Source of the DNA: TMED109 sp002171375
GTDB lineage: Bacteria > Pseudomonadota > Alphaproteobacteria > TMED109
Assembly (NCBI GenBank): GCA_965657505.1
Contig: CBFHON010000001.1
Location: 62,001-126,000, forward strand
Direction: 5' to 3'
Length of the DNA: 64,000 nucleotides
Made by a program: the position numbers and the translations under genes. Every line of letters starts with the position of its first letter. Position 1 is the stretch's first letter. Under the pieces are notes generated by a model. It was not told where the DNA came from and did no database searches. It saw nothing but the letters and a program-made list of their open reading frames with translations. Positions 17,171 through 26,147 of this stretch are shown piece by piece.

Positions 17171-18103
17171 CATAAAATCATTTTTCACAAAAAATATTGT
17201 CCCAAATATAATTAGGCTACTACCTATTATAATATTGTAGGTCATTATTTCATCATAATAGTACCATCCTATTACTGCTATTAAAGGCAGTCTTATATAA
17301 TCTATTGGTAAGATAACTGTTGCATCCGAATTTTTCAAAGCGCTTGATAGAGATAAGTGTGCAAGCAAAGATGTAATAGTTAGAAATATAATTAATGGTA
17401 ATTCATTCAATATATAATAATTCATATTACCAACTAATATTGAGCCTATAAATGAAAAGGGTAATTGAATAACTGACATAAAAAAAAGTATTGATAAAAT
17501 ACTATCTGTTTCGGTAAGTTTTTTAGTAAAATTATGAGCTACAGCATATGCAATGGCAGAAAATAATACTATCAAGTTATAGAAATTAATATTATTTGTA
17601 CCTGGCAATAATATTGTATATGTTCCAATTAAACCAATTATTAAAAATAATATTTTATTTAAAGTTATTCTTTCTTTTAAAAATAGTAAGGCAATAATTG
17701 ATGCCCATATTGGCATTGTAAATTCTAATGAAAATACAAGTGCTAAAGGTAGAACAGTTAATCCCCATGTCCAGCAGGATTGTCCTATAAAGTGAAATAT
17801 GTTTCTAATAAAATTATTTCTTAATTGGTAAGTATTTATTTTTACATTTTTATTTAGAATAAATAAAATTAATAAAATTATAATACTAAAAAAATTTCTA
17901 AAGTTTTGTATTTCAAAAGAATTATATTTATAGCTTAATTCTCTTATGCATAAAGCCATTATAGTAATGTTTATTATGAATCCAAACATCCATAATATAC
18001 CTTTACTATTATTATTTAAAAAAAATTTATTCATAAGGGATGTTATTACAATATATATGATAAACCTAAAATTATTTTTCATTGTTATTTTTTTAAATAA
18101 CAT
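17162..18103 (-). CDS. EamA/DMT-family transporter
   Basis: 313 residues with ten hydrophobic segments arranged as two EamA repeats. The end of repeat one carries FSLEFTMPIWASIIALLFLKERITLNKI and the end of repeat two carries ILPIDYIRLPLIAVIGWYYYDE, both typical of drug/metabolite transporters related to RhaT and YdcZ-like exporters. Such proteins usually export amino acids, metabolites or drugs. The start is uncertain: an in-frame ATG seven codons later is also possible and neither has a strong ribosome binding site. It is divergent from the DUF1499 gene. Confidence 0.85.
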   Translation of the reverse strand: MLFKKITMKNNFRFIIYIVITSLMNKFFLNNNSKGILWMFGFIINITIMALCIRELSYKYNSFEIQNFRNFFSIIILLILFILNKNVKINTYQLRNNFIRNIFHFIGQSCWTWGLTVLPLALVFSLEFTMPIWASIIALLFLKERITLNKILFLIIGLIGTYTILLPGTNNINFYNLIVLFSAIAYAVAHNFTKKLTETDSILSILFFMSVIQLPFSFIGSILVGNMNYYILNELPLIIFLTITSLLAHLSLSSALKNSDATVILPIDYIRLPLIAVIGWYYYDEIMTYNIIIGSSLIIFGTIFFVKNDFMKK

Positions 18104-18131
18104 TAATCTTATAGTAGTGAGGATATAAGTA

Positions 18132-18887
18132 ATGAGTCGTTTTAAATTAAATCAATATAATGAAGGTAAAAATTACATTTTTTTCTTTATGTCTGCACTA
18201 ACAAGTTTGACTTTTATATTATTGTTGCTTGCTGTTTTTGGTTATAGATACGGTTATTTTAGTGCAGGCTATTCTTTGATGTTTTTAACTAAGTATGCAG
18301 TTTATTCTTCTATTATAGCATCAGCTATATCTTTGATTTCTATAGGTCATTCATTACATTTATATAAAAAGTTTTTAAATATTGTAAGTAGTATTTTTAT
18401 GTTTGCTATTAATATTACAATTATTTCTTTTTTCTATTTTCAAATTATAGATTTAAGAAGTAATCCTGTGATTAATGATATTAGTACAGATTATCACGAT
18501 TTATTAGAATTTAAAGTATATACTGATCATAATCTACCAAAAGATGACCATAATTTAATTCAAAAATTTGGTGGTTTTAAATTGCCTAATTATGAACTTT
18601 CTCCTTTAATATTAAGCGACGTATCAAAAGAAGAAGTTTTTAATAAATCACTTAATATATTAAAAAATATGGGTCTCGAAATTACATACGAAAATTTTGA
18701 AGAAGGAACAATTGAGGCATTAGAAAAAAGTTTTTGGTATGGTTTTACCGATGATATGATTATTAGAATTGAAAAATTAATTACTAATGACATTATAATT
18801 AATGTAAGGTCAGCTTCTAGAATTGGTAGAAGTGATTTTGGTAAAAATAGTAAGAGAATAAAAAGCTATTTTGTTTTAATGCAATAA
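18132..18887 (+). CDS. DUF1499 membrane protein
   Basis: 251 residues. The first 100 hold three hydrophobic segments (about 16-38, 51-70, 81-104). The rest is a DUF1499 domain, recognised by PVINDISTDYHD at its start and by SFWYGFTDDMIIRIE and VRSASRIGRSDFGKNSKRI at its end. DUF1499 proteins are widespread in proteobacteria and have no settled function. It is convergent with the DUF6134 gene, with 10 bases between their ends. Confidence 0.82.
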   Translation: MSRFKLNQYNEGKNYIFFFMSALTSLTFILLLLAVFGYRYGYFSAGYSLMFLTKYAVYSSIIASAISLISIGHSLHLYKKFLNIVSSIFMFAINITIISFFYFQIIDLRSNPVINDISTDYHDLLEFKVYTDHNLPKDDHNLIQKFGGFKLPNYELSPLILSDVSKEEVFNKSLNILKNMGLEITYENFEEGTIEALEKSFWYGFTDDMIIRIEKLITNDIIINVRSASRIGRSDFGKNSKRIKSYFVLMQ

Positions 18888-18897
18888 GGAATATAAA

Positions 18898-19551
18898 TTA
18901 ATCACAAGTGGTACATTTATATTCTATTATATCATCCTCATCAGCATCAAATTTTAAACCGGTCCATCTGCCTTCATTATCATAATTTATATAATATTTA
19001 ACTTTTCCGTCTACATACCAGGTATTATCATCTATTTTGTTAACCGTTATATTTAATACTTCACCATTTAAAGTATTAAGAAGGTATTTACTTTTTATTT
19101 CATAAGGATGCCAATGATCAGATGGAAATATATCATTTCCTTCATGCGTATTTTTTTCTTCGTCTTCATTTATAATTTCAATATTATTTTCATCTAATCT
19201 GTTTGCTTTGATAGAATATTTATTTCCATCATCATCAATATTTATTATATTTTTTAGTAACTGATTATTTTGCCAATGTGAAGTTGATGAATATTCGAAT
19301 ATATAATCTAAAAATAGAAGGTATCTTGCTTTAATATAGGCAGTTGAATCTACCTTATATCCTTCATTTGTTTTACTAAATTTTACTTTATGCCATCCAA
19401 CTTCTTTATCATTTCTAATAATAACAAATTCTTGCTTTCCATTTTTATAAAGGCAAAAAGGAAAGTCTTCTGAGTCAATACATTCATCATTAAAACTATA
19501 AGCATTTATACTTATAATTGTTATTAGTAATGTATATATTAAGATTTTCAT
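18898..19551 (-). CDS. DUF6134-like secreted protein
   Basis: 217 residues with a cleavable signal peptide (about 1-18, ending NAYS). The mature part matches the DUF6134 pattern: NDKEVGWHKVKFS, a central SSTSHWQNNQLLKNI, then SDHWHPYEIKSKYLLNTLNGEVLNITV, and an ending with WTGLKFDADEDDIIEYKC. The product is probably periplasmic. No function is established for the family. In other alphaproteobacteria such proteins often sit near DUF1499-like and lipid-related genes; here too the neighbour is DUF1499. Confidence 0.7.
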   Translation of the reverse strand: MKILIYTLLITIISINAYSFNDECIDSEDFPFCLYKNGKQEFVIIRNDKEVGWHKVKFSKTNEGYKVDSTAYIKARYLLFLDYIFEYSSTSHWQNNQLLKNIINIDDDGNKYSIKANRLDENNIEIINEDEEKNTHEGNDIFPSDHWHPYEIKSKYLLNTLNGEVLNITVNKIDDNTWYVDGKVKYYINYDNEGRWTGLKFDADEDDIIEYKCTTCD

Positions 19552-19643
19552 ATTTCTACTATACTTATCATTTATTATTATATTACTTTATATAAGTTCA
19601 TAACTAATTACCATGAATAGAAACTAAACGGAATACTTATTTA

Positions 19644-20495
19644 ATGTATAAAAAATATTTAATATTAATTAGAATGCATCATTGGGTAAAAAATTTATTA
19701 ATTTTTTTTCCTATCTTATTAAGTTTTAATGAATATTCAAACCAAAGTATTATTAATTCTGTATATGTTTTTATTTCTTTTTGCTTTGTATCTAGCGGAA
19801 TTTATATTTTTAATGACATCCAGGATGCAAATTTAGATAAAAAGAATATAAGAACGAAAAATAGGCCTATTGCTAACGGAGAAATATCTCATAAAAATGG
19901 ATATATATTATCTATATTATTTATGGCTTTATCATTTTTAATTTTAACGCTATTTATACCTAAGTGCTTAATTTTTATATTATTATATATAATTATTAAT
20001 ATTCTTTACTCAATTTATTTAAAATATTTAGTTTTTTTAGATGCTATCGCAGTTAGTTCAGGGTTTATAATTAGAATCTTAGCTGGAGGAGTAGCAGCAG
20101 ATATTTCTCAATCTTTATGGACATTGCTTATAATTGCTTTTTCTTCAATTAGTTTTGCATTAGGTAAAAGATTAGGGCAACTAGTTATAAATAATGACTA
20201 TTTATCAGCTAATTGGAATAAGAAGTTACTTAAATTTTTATTCTTAGTTTCTATTTTATGTACTTTATTATTCTATGGTCTTTTTTCATTTGACCCTAAT
20301 GTAGCTCTAAGACATGAAAGTAATATTATTTGGTTATCATTTCCTATTATTATCGCCATTTTTACTAGGTACTTATATATAGCCTGGAACGGAATTTATT
20401 TAGGGGATCCAATGGATTCAATTTTGAAAGATAAAATATTGCAAAGTTTATCTTTAATATGGTGTATAATTATATTTTATATCTTTATAATTTAA
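19644..20495 (+). CDS. UbiA-type prenyltransferase, decaprenyl-phosphate phosphoribosyltransferase-like
   Basis: 283 residues, about eight membrane segments. The first aspartate motif is NDIQDANLDKKN (about residues 56-67), followed by TKNRPIANGEIS. The second motif region is LDAIAVSSGFIIRILAGG. Start MHHWVKNLLIFFPILLS and this motif spacing resemble the PRK12324 group (decaprenyl-phosphate phosphoribosyltransferase) more than the quinone-forming UbiA enzymes. It would transfer a group to or from a polyprenyl phosphate in the inner membrane. The acceptor is inferred, not shown. Confidence 0.82.
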   Translation: MYKKYLILIRMHHWVKNLLIFFPILLSFNEYSNQSIINSVYVFISFCFVSSGIYIFNDIQDANLDKKNIRTKNRPIANGEISHKNGYILSILFMALSFLILTLFIPKCLIFILLYIIINILYSIYLKYLVFLDAIAVSSGFIIRILAGGVAADISQSLWTLLIIAFSSISFALGKRLGQLVINNDYLSANWNKKLLKFLFLVSILCTLLFYGLFSFDPNVALRHESNIIWLSFPIIIAIFTRYLYIAWNGIYLGDPMDSILKDKILQSLSLIWCIIIFYIFII

Positions 20496-20529
20496 CACTA
20501 TTATTTTATATATAAATAATAGTTTAATT

Positions 20530-20604
20530 GGGCGATTAACTCAGGGGTAGAGTGTCTCGGTGACATCGAGGAAGCCATTGGTTCAAATCCAATATCGCCC
20601 ACCA
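20530..20604 (+). tRNA. tRNA-Val (anticodon GAC)
   Basis: A full cloverleaf. Acceptor stem GGGCGAT/ATCGCCC; D arm ACTC/GAGT with loop AGGGGTA; anticodon stem TCTCG/CGAGG with loop GTGACAT, placing GAC at 34-36 after U33; variable loop AAGCC; T arm ATTGG/CCAAT with loop TTCAAAT. The CCA end is encoded (20602-20604). The next gene starts 17 bases further on and may share its transcript. Confidence 0.96.
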
Positions 20605-20621
20605 TTTGTTTGAGGTCATTT

Positions 20622-21440
20622 ATGAAAGTATTTTTTTTTATTTTTACTATTATAGCAATATTTAATAGTTATTCGGTATACGCATATGATGAGAATGATG
20701 TGGAGTATTTTTTAAAAAATAGTAAATGTAATAAATGTGATTTAAGTAATTATAATTTTGAAAATAGTTATGTAGATCAGGCTATAATAACAAATTCTAA
20801 TCTGCAAAATACTAATTTCAATAATGCTAAGATGGCAAATGCTCAAATTAAAAATTCTGACTTTAGCAATTCTACATTTTTTAAGACTGATATGCCAACG
20901 GCTATAATAGAAAATAGTAATTTTTCTAATGTAAATTTTGAAGAAGTTAATATGACTTCGTCAACTATTGAAAATTCAAATTTTATAAAAGCTAATTTTA
21001 ACTTAGGTAAAATGTATGGTGTAATTATAAAATCTTCTGTATTAGATGAAGCTATCATGACGAATGCAAATATTCAAAAATCAATACTTTCTACATCTTC
21101 TTTTATTAAAACAGATTTTAAAAAGTCCTTATTATCCCTATCCTTGATGGATTCTACAAATTTATCATATTCAGATTTATCACAAACCAAAGCTCGAGGC
21201 GTAAATTTTTCTAAATCTAATTTAGAGTTTGCAAATCTATCTTATGCTTCATTTAGAAGATCTGTATTTTTAAAAAGTAATATGAAAAATATTAAATATA
21301 AAGCGGCTAACTTTTATAAATCTATTTTTACAAGTGCAGATATGAGCACTATAACGTCAGAAAATATTCATTTTAAGAAAGCAATTTTATGTAAAACTTT
21401 AATGAAAGATGTAATTATAAATAGAGATTGCAGAAATTAA
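20622..21440 (+). CDS. Secreted pentapeptide-repeat protein
   Basis: 272 residues from the ATG at 20622; GAGG 7 bases upstream supports it over an in-frame TTG at 20610. A signal peptide (about 1-21, ending YSVYA) indicates export. Most of the mature protein is made of tandem A(N/D)LXX-type repeats (for example NSNLQ NTNFN NAKMA NAQIK, SNSTF), predicting a right-handed quadrilateral beta-helix. A CNKC pair lies just after the signal. The periplasmic function is unknown. It directly follows the tRNA-Val gene and overlaps the convergent CoA-transferase by 4 bases. Confidence 0.83.
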   Translation: MKVFFFIFTIIAIFNSYSVYAYDENDVEYFLKNSKCNKCDLSNYNFENSYVDQAIITNSNLQNTNFNNAKMANAQIKNSDFSNSTFFKTDMPTAIIENSNFSNVNFEEVNMTSSTIENSNFIKANFNLGKMYGVIIKSSVLDEAIMTNANIQKSILSTSSFIKTDFKKSLLSLSLMDSTNLSYSDLSQTKARGVNFSKSNLEFANLSYASFRRSVFLKSNMKNIKYKAANFYKSIFTSADMSTITSENIHFKKAILCKTLMKDVIINRDCRN

Positions 21441-22636
21441 TTAGTTGATGAAATTATTTTTTCTTTAATAAAATTATCAATTTCTTCATCTTTATAATTA
21501 ATTTCTTTCAATATTTCTCTAGTGTTTTCTCCCATTAGTGGAGCTAATTGTTTACCATTAATTGGAGTATTGGAATAAATTGGTGCTGGCCTAGGAGATC
21601 TTATGGTTCCAAAAATATTACTATCATGAAACTCTATAATTTCATTTGCTATAATCTGTTCATTTTTTAATAGTTCAGTTCTAGTTAAAATAGGTGCACT
21701 TGGAACTTCATTTTCATGTAATTTAATCAATATATCTTCTGAGTTATGCTTTTTAATTTCTTCAGCAACTAATAAGCGTCTTTCTGTTTTATTATCAAAC
21801 CTTGCTCTTGGAGTATTAAACCTTGGATCACTTAGTAAGTCTTTTCTATCAAAAGCATTACACATTCCTAACCACTCTTGATCTGTTACTGCGCCTGCGG
21901 TGATATATTTATTATCTTTGGTTTCAAATACAAGGTCTAAGCCCATTTGTCCCTTGGAAGGATCTCCTTCTTCTCCGACGAAAGATAATGAAGCACTTCC
22001 TTCAGGCCACAAATAAGCAACCATTACGTCAAGCATAGCAAGTTTTATATGTTGGCCTTTTCCATATCTCTCTTTATAGAATAGAGCTGAACTTATAGCT
22101 TGAGCTGCGGCCATTCCTGTTGTTTTATCTGGAATAATAGTTCTAACCATTTTAGGGAAATTTGTTTTTTGATCTCTTTGAATATCTGCTAGTCCAGACA
22201 ATGCTTGTATAACTGGATCATAGACTCTATGACTTGAATATGGCCCTTTTTCTCCAAATCCGCTAATAGAAGTATAAATAATTTCTTTATTTAACTTTTT
22301 TACTTCTTCATAACTAAGTCCCATTCTTTTCATTGTACCTGGTCGAAAGTTTTGAACTAAAACATCAGCTTTTTTAATAAGTTTTTTAAGAATAGAGATA
22401 CCTTTAGGGTCTTTTAGATTTAGCGTAAGAGACCTTTTACTTCTATTTGCACACAAAAAAGAAGTAGTCATGCCATTTTTTGATGCACCTACTTTTCTTG
22501 TAAGTTCTCCTGTTAAAGGTTCAACTTTTATCACATCTGCCCCTTGGTCACCTAACATCATAGTGCATACTGGGCCAGATATCATTGCGGTTAAATCTAT
22601 AACTGTAATACCTGATAATGGGCCTTTATTTTTCAT
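21437..22636 (-). CDS. Family III CoA-transferase (CaiB/BaiF)
   Basis: 399 residues. VIDLTAMISGPVCTMMLGDQGADVIKVEP opens the protein, followed by VQNFRPGTMKRMGL and TSISGFGEKGPYS. The aspartate in IIPDKTTGMAAAQAI (around residue 170) is the likely catalytic carboxylate. The end has the family motif PLMGENTREIL. The gene is co-directional with the GST gene 14 bases upstream, so both are likely one operon. Substrate unknown. Confidence 0.9.
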   Translation of the reverse strand: MKNKGPLSGITVIDLTAMISGPVCTMMLGDQGADVIKVEPLTGELTRKVGASKNGMTTSFLCANRSKRSLTLNLKDPKGISILKKLIKKADVLVQNFRPGTMKRMGLSYEEVKKLNKEIIYTSISGFGEKGPYSSHRVYDPVIQALSGLADIQRDQKTNFPKMVRTIIPDKTTGMAAAQAISSALFYKERYGKGQHIKLAMLDVMVAYLWPEGSASLSFVGEEGDPSKGQMGLDLVFETKDNKYITAGAVTDQEWLGMCNAFDRKDLLSDPRFNTPRARFDNKTERRLLVAEEIKKHNSEDILIKLHENEVPSAPILTRTELLKNEQIIANEIIEFHDSNIFGTIRSPRPAPIYSNTPINGKQLAPLMGENTREILKEINYKDEEIDNFIKEKIISSTN

Positions 22637-22650
22637 CTTTTACTCTTTTT

Positions 22651-23343
22651 TTATTTTTTTTGATTTTCTAATATATACTTTTCTAATGTAGGTTGTCCAT
22701 AGCTTTCCATCATAGCATTTATATATTGGGTTCTTTTGACTGCCCGTTCAAAATAATTATTTATTTTATCACTTTTAATTTCTAGTTTATAGAGTTTGAC
22801 AACTTGTAGGCAGCTCATAAACATTATATCAGCACAACTAGGACTATTTCCAAGCAACCAATTATTATTTGGAACATCTCTATCACAGGCTAGTAACATC
22901 CTATTTACATGTTCTTTTGCCGTTTTAACAGCATTAGGGGCTTCCCCATATAAGTTTGCTAATCCTCCATTTTTAACTAATTGATGTCTTCTCATTATAT
23001 AAACACCAAGCGAATCTAATTCCATTGCGCACATATATGACCATTCATCAATTTTAGCTTTATCTTTTGAAGATGTAGGAACATAAAAATCTTTTGGTAC
23101 ACTAAAATTATTAACTACATAGTTCATAGCAGCCACACTTTCACTTATTCCAATGTCTTTATGTCTAAAAAATGGAATTTTACCTTTTGGATTCATTTCT
23201 AAATATTCTTTAGTTTGGGTTTCACCAGTTCTAGAACCTATTTTATAGCTCTTATAATTTAAATTAAATTCTTCTAGTGCCCAATAAATTCTAAATGGTC
23301 TGAATGTTTTAAAACCCCAAATTTCTATATCATTGTCATCCAT
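22651..23343 (-). CDS. Glutathione S-transferase family protein
   Basis: 230 residues. The N-terminal thioredoxin-like domain carries FRPFRIYWALEEFNLNYK and MNPKGKIPFF, followed by SESVAAMNYV, which binds the glutathione gamma-glutamyl part. The helical C-terminal domain holds WLLGNSPSCADIMFMSCLQ. GAGGGA lies before the ATG. GSTs detoxify electrophiles or act in isomerisation and dehalogenation. With the CoA-transferase downstream, a catabolic function is possible. Confidence 0.86.
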   Translation of the reverse strand: MDDNDIEIWGFKTFRPFRIYWALEEFNLNYKSYKIGSRTGETQTKEYLEMNPKGKIPFFRHKDIGISESVAAMNYVVNNFSVPKDFYVPTSSKDKAKIDEWSYMCAMELDSLGVYIMRRHQLVKNGGLANLYGEAPNAVKTAKEHVNRMLLACDRDVPNNNWLLGNSPSCADIMFMSCLQVVKLYKLEIKSDKINNYFERAVKRTQYINAMMESYGQPTLEKYILENQKK

Positions 23344-23507
23344 AACAGTCCCTCTTAAAATGCATATTTGCAGTCAAAAATTAACAATTGTAGTTATTTA
23401 TAAGTTATAAGATTATAATATTATATTTCTTTATAATAATAAAATGCTAATTGGTATTGAATTGTTTAAAGTCTTTTAATTTCATTGGGTATTTTATTTT
23501 GGCAGAT

Positions 23508-25049
23508 ATGAACTATAAAAATTTAGGTATGTTCCTAATTATATTATTTGGTTTTGTACTAAATGTGATTAGTATGCAAGTAGTAGGATCCTCAATTAAA
23601 AACCTTCAAGGTGCTCTTAATATTGGATTAGATAAAGTTTCATATGTAATGTCAGCATATTTAATGGCTGAGGTTGTAATCATTCCATTTGCAGGATGGT
23701 TATCACGATTGCTTTCTATTAGATTACTATTTTTAATAGCTTTAAGTGGGTTTTTGATCGCATGCATAGGGGCTGCTGCAACTAGTAATTTTTATGTAGT
23801 AGTATCATTTAGAATTATGCAAGGGTTTTTTGGGGGTGCACTTATGCCTCTAATGTTTTCATGCATATATATATTATTTACGCCTAAGCAGTTACCATTT
23901 GCTTTATCTTTAACTGCGACTGTTGGTGTTTCATCAATAGCTTTTGGTCCTGCAATAGGTGGTTTTTTAACAGAAATGATCAGCTGGCAATGGATGTTTT
24001 TATATAATTTGCCTATAGGAATAATAATCTTAATACTAGCATATTTTTTTATCGATTTAAATGAACGAGAACCAGAGTTAGCAAAGCAAATTGATTATTA
24101 TGGAATTACTTTATTGGCTATAGGTCTATTATTATTATTAGTAACATTACAAGAAGGAACTAGATTAGATTGGTTAAAATCACAAGAAATAAGGATTGCG
24201 TCTATATTATCCGTAACCTGTATAATTCTTTTTCTTATAAGAGAGTTTACGGCTAAATTTCCGATAATAGATTTAAAAATATTTTTAGATAGAAATTTTA
24301 CTATTGGCTGTATTAATGTTGTTGTTTTTGGAGTGTCTATTTATGCTCCAATATTTTTGCTGCCAGTATTTCTAGGTGAAGTAAGAGGAATAGGTCCATG
24401 GGAAATTGGCTCTATGGTATCAGTTATGGGTTTGGCTTGGATGGCTACAGGTCCATTTGTTGGAGCTTTAATAAATATTTTAGGTGCAAGACTTCTAATT
24501 TTTATAGGCTGTTTATTTATTATATATGGTACTTGGTTAATGGTAAACATAACATCTGAATTTGGGTTTGATGAGCTTTTTTGGCCTCAAGTATATAGGG
24601 GAATAGGATCTCAATTACTTTGGATAGGAAACCAATATATAGCGATGTTGTTTGTAAAGAAAGATGGCATTCAAAATGCTGCCTCAATGTTTAATTTAAT
24701 TTTAAGGTTGGGCGGTGCAGTATCGATCTCTATAGCGAATATTTTTTTAGAAAAATTGAGGGTAATGTATTATGGAGGCATTTCAAATTCACTTTTAAAT
24801 GGACCTCAAATAATAAGTGGTTTTAAAAATAAAATGGATAGTCTATTTAATAGTCTTCCAATGCTATCAATATTAAATCCTGAATATAAGTCTATTATGG
24901 CAATAGAGATGTTAGGCTTAAGAGAGGGATTTATAATGGCAATTAATAATATTACTTTTTTTATAATGTGGTTTGGTTTCATACCTATAATATTATTACC
25001 TTTTTGTCGTACTCTTAAAGGCAGACCTACAGATACATTTTCTAAGTAA
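23508..25049 (+). CDS. DHA2-family MFS drug exporter (EmrB/QacA type)
   Basis: 513 residues from the ATG at 23508. An in-frame TTG at 23451 would add 19 residues without a good ribosome site. About fourteen membrane segments are present. TM1 includes the near-family motif MQVVGSSIKNLQGALNIGLDKVSYVMSAYLMAEVV. Motif A-like GWLSRLLSIR and motif C-like SIAFGPAIGGFLTEMISWQWMFLYNLPIGI are clear. Such pumps use the proton gradient to export drugs or organic acids. No HlyD/EmrA partner lies next to it. Confidence 0.87.
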   Translation: MNYKNLGMFLIILFGFVLNVISMQVVGSSIKNLQGALNIGLDKVSYVMSAYLMAEVVIIPFAGWLSRLLSIRLLFLIALSGFLIACIGAAATSNFYVVVSFRIMQGFFGGALMPLMFSCIYILFTPKQLPFALSLTATVGVSSIAFGPAIGGFLTEMISWQWMFLYNLPIGIIILILAYFFIDLNEREPELAKQIDYYGITLLAIGLLLLLVTLQEGTRLDWLKSQEIRIASILSVTCIILFLIREFTAKFPIIDLKIFLDRNFTIGCINVVVFGVSIYAPIFLLPVFLGEVRGIGPWEIGSMVSVMGLAWMATGPFVGALINILGARLLIFIGCLFIIYGTWLMVNITSEFGFDELFWPQVYRGIGSQLLWIGNQYIAMLFVKKDGIQNAASMFNLILRLGGAVSISIANIFLEKLRVMYYGGISNSLLNGPQIISGFKNKMDSLFNSLPMLSILNPEYKSIMAIEMLGLREGFIMAINNITFFIMWFGFIPIILLPFCRTLKGRPTDTFSK

Positions 25050-25051
25050 CT

Positions 25052-26146
25052 TTACCCTCTTCTTTCCATATAACCTTGCTCAGCATATGGTGCACGCTCT
25101 CTAGCTTCTTTTTTAAATTTAGACCAAGAATTATAAATTCTTTTATTTATTTCTCCTGCATCAGCAGTTTCTGCAACAACTTCATTGCTGATATTAAACA
25201 TTTCCTTATAAACATCTACAGGAAAATTATTTATATTCACGCCTAAATCAATAAGCTTTTTTTGAGCGACATTATTTGCATAAGTAAATTCAGATAACAT
25301 TTTATTGTTTTCTGAGATGCAGGCGTGTTCAACAATTTCTTGCAAATTTTTAGGAAGTTTATCATAAGCATTTTTATTGACTATACATTCAGTATGAGTT
25401 CCTGGTTCATGAAACCCAGGCCCATAGTAATTATTTGCTACTTTATAAAAACCAAAAGCTAAATCATTCCATGGTCCTACCCATTCCGTAGCATCAATTG
25501 CTCCAGATTCTAGAGCAGGCATAATTTCTCCTCCAGGCAGTGCTACCGCAGTTGCTCCCATTCTATTTATAACTTCGGCACCTAGTCCTGGCATTCTCAT
25601 TTTTAGTCCCTTAAAATCCTCTAAACTATTAATTTTATTTTTAAACCAACCACCCATTTGTACACCGGAGTTTCCTCCTAAAAACCCTTTCACATTAAAT
25701 TCTGCATATAATTCATCCCACAACTCTTGACCACCACCGTAATGTATCCAAGCATTATGTTCTTGAGCTGTTAATCCACCGGGAACAGCAGCAAAAAATG
25801 GAGTTGATTTATTTTTATTTATCCAATAATAACTTGCACCATGGCTCATATGCGCTGTTTCTTGTCTAACGGCATCAAAGCTTTCAAATGCTGGCACTAA
25901 TTCACCTGCAGCATAAAGTTTAACAGTTAACTGTCCCTCAGACATATTTGTAATACTATCGGCTATACGTTGAGCACCTGTACCAAGCCCAGGAAAATTT
26001 TTAGGCCAAGTAGTTACCATTTTCCATTCTATTTTTCCTGTGCTTACAGAAGATACCTTGTTATTATCAGATTCTTTGCCACAAGCTGCAGCAGTGGCTA
26101 AAATAGTTCCTACCGCTGCAGTTTTTAATAATTTTCTTCTATTCAT
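25052..26146 (-). CDS. TRAP transporter solute-binding protein (DctP/TakP type), copy 1
   Basis: 364 residues from the ATG at 26146, which begins a twin-arginine signal (MNRRKLLKTAAVG) ending in a lipobox-like AAAC. The mature protein starts WKMVTTWPKNFPGLGTGAQ. It carries GELVPAFESFDAVRQ, FKGLKMRMPGLGAEVINRMG, MPALESGAIDATEWVGPWND and YYGPGFHEPGT, the pattern of 2-oxo-acid-binding TakP-like proteins. No dctQ or dctM membrane genes lie in the window, so it is an orphan receptor. It starts 2 bases from the stop of a paralogue. Confidence 0.88.
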   Translation of the reverse strand: MNRRKLLKTAAVGTILATAAACGKESDNNKVSSVSTGKIEWKMVTTWPKNFPGLGTGAQRIADSITNMSEGQLTVKLYAAGELVPAFESFDAVRQETAHMSHGASYYWINKNKSTPFFAAVPGGLTAQEHNAWIHYGGGQELWDELYAEFNVKGFLGGNSGVQMGGWFKNKINSLEDFKGLKMRMPGLGAEVINRMGATAVALPGGEIMPALESGAIDATEWVGPWNDLAFGFYKVANNYYGPGFHEPGTHTECIVNKNAYDKLPKNLQEIVEHACISENNKMLSEFTYANNVAQKKLIDLGVNINNFPVDVYKEMFNISNEVVAETADAGEINKRIYNSWSKFKKEARERAPYAEQGYMERRG

Positions 26147-26147
26147 A

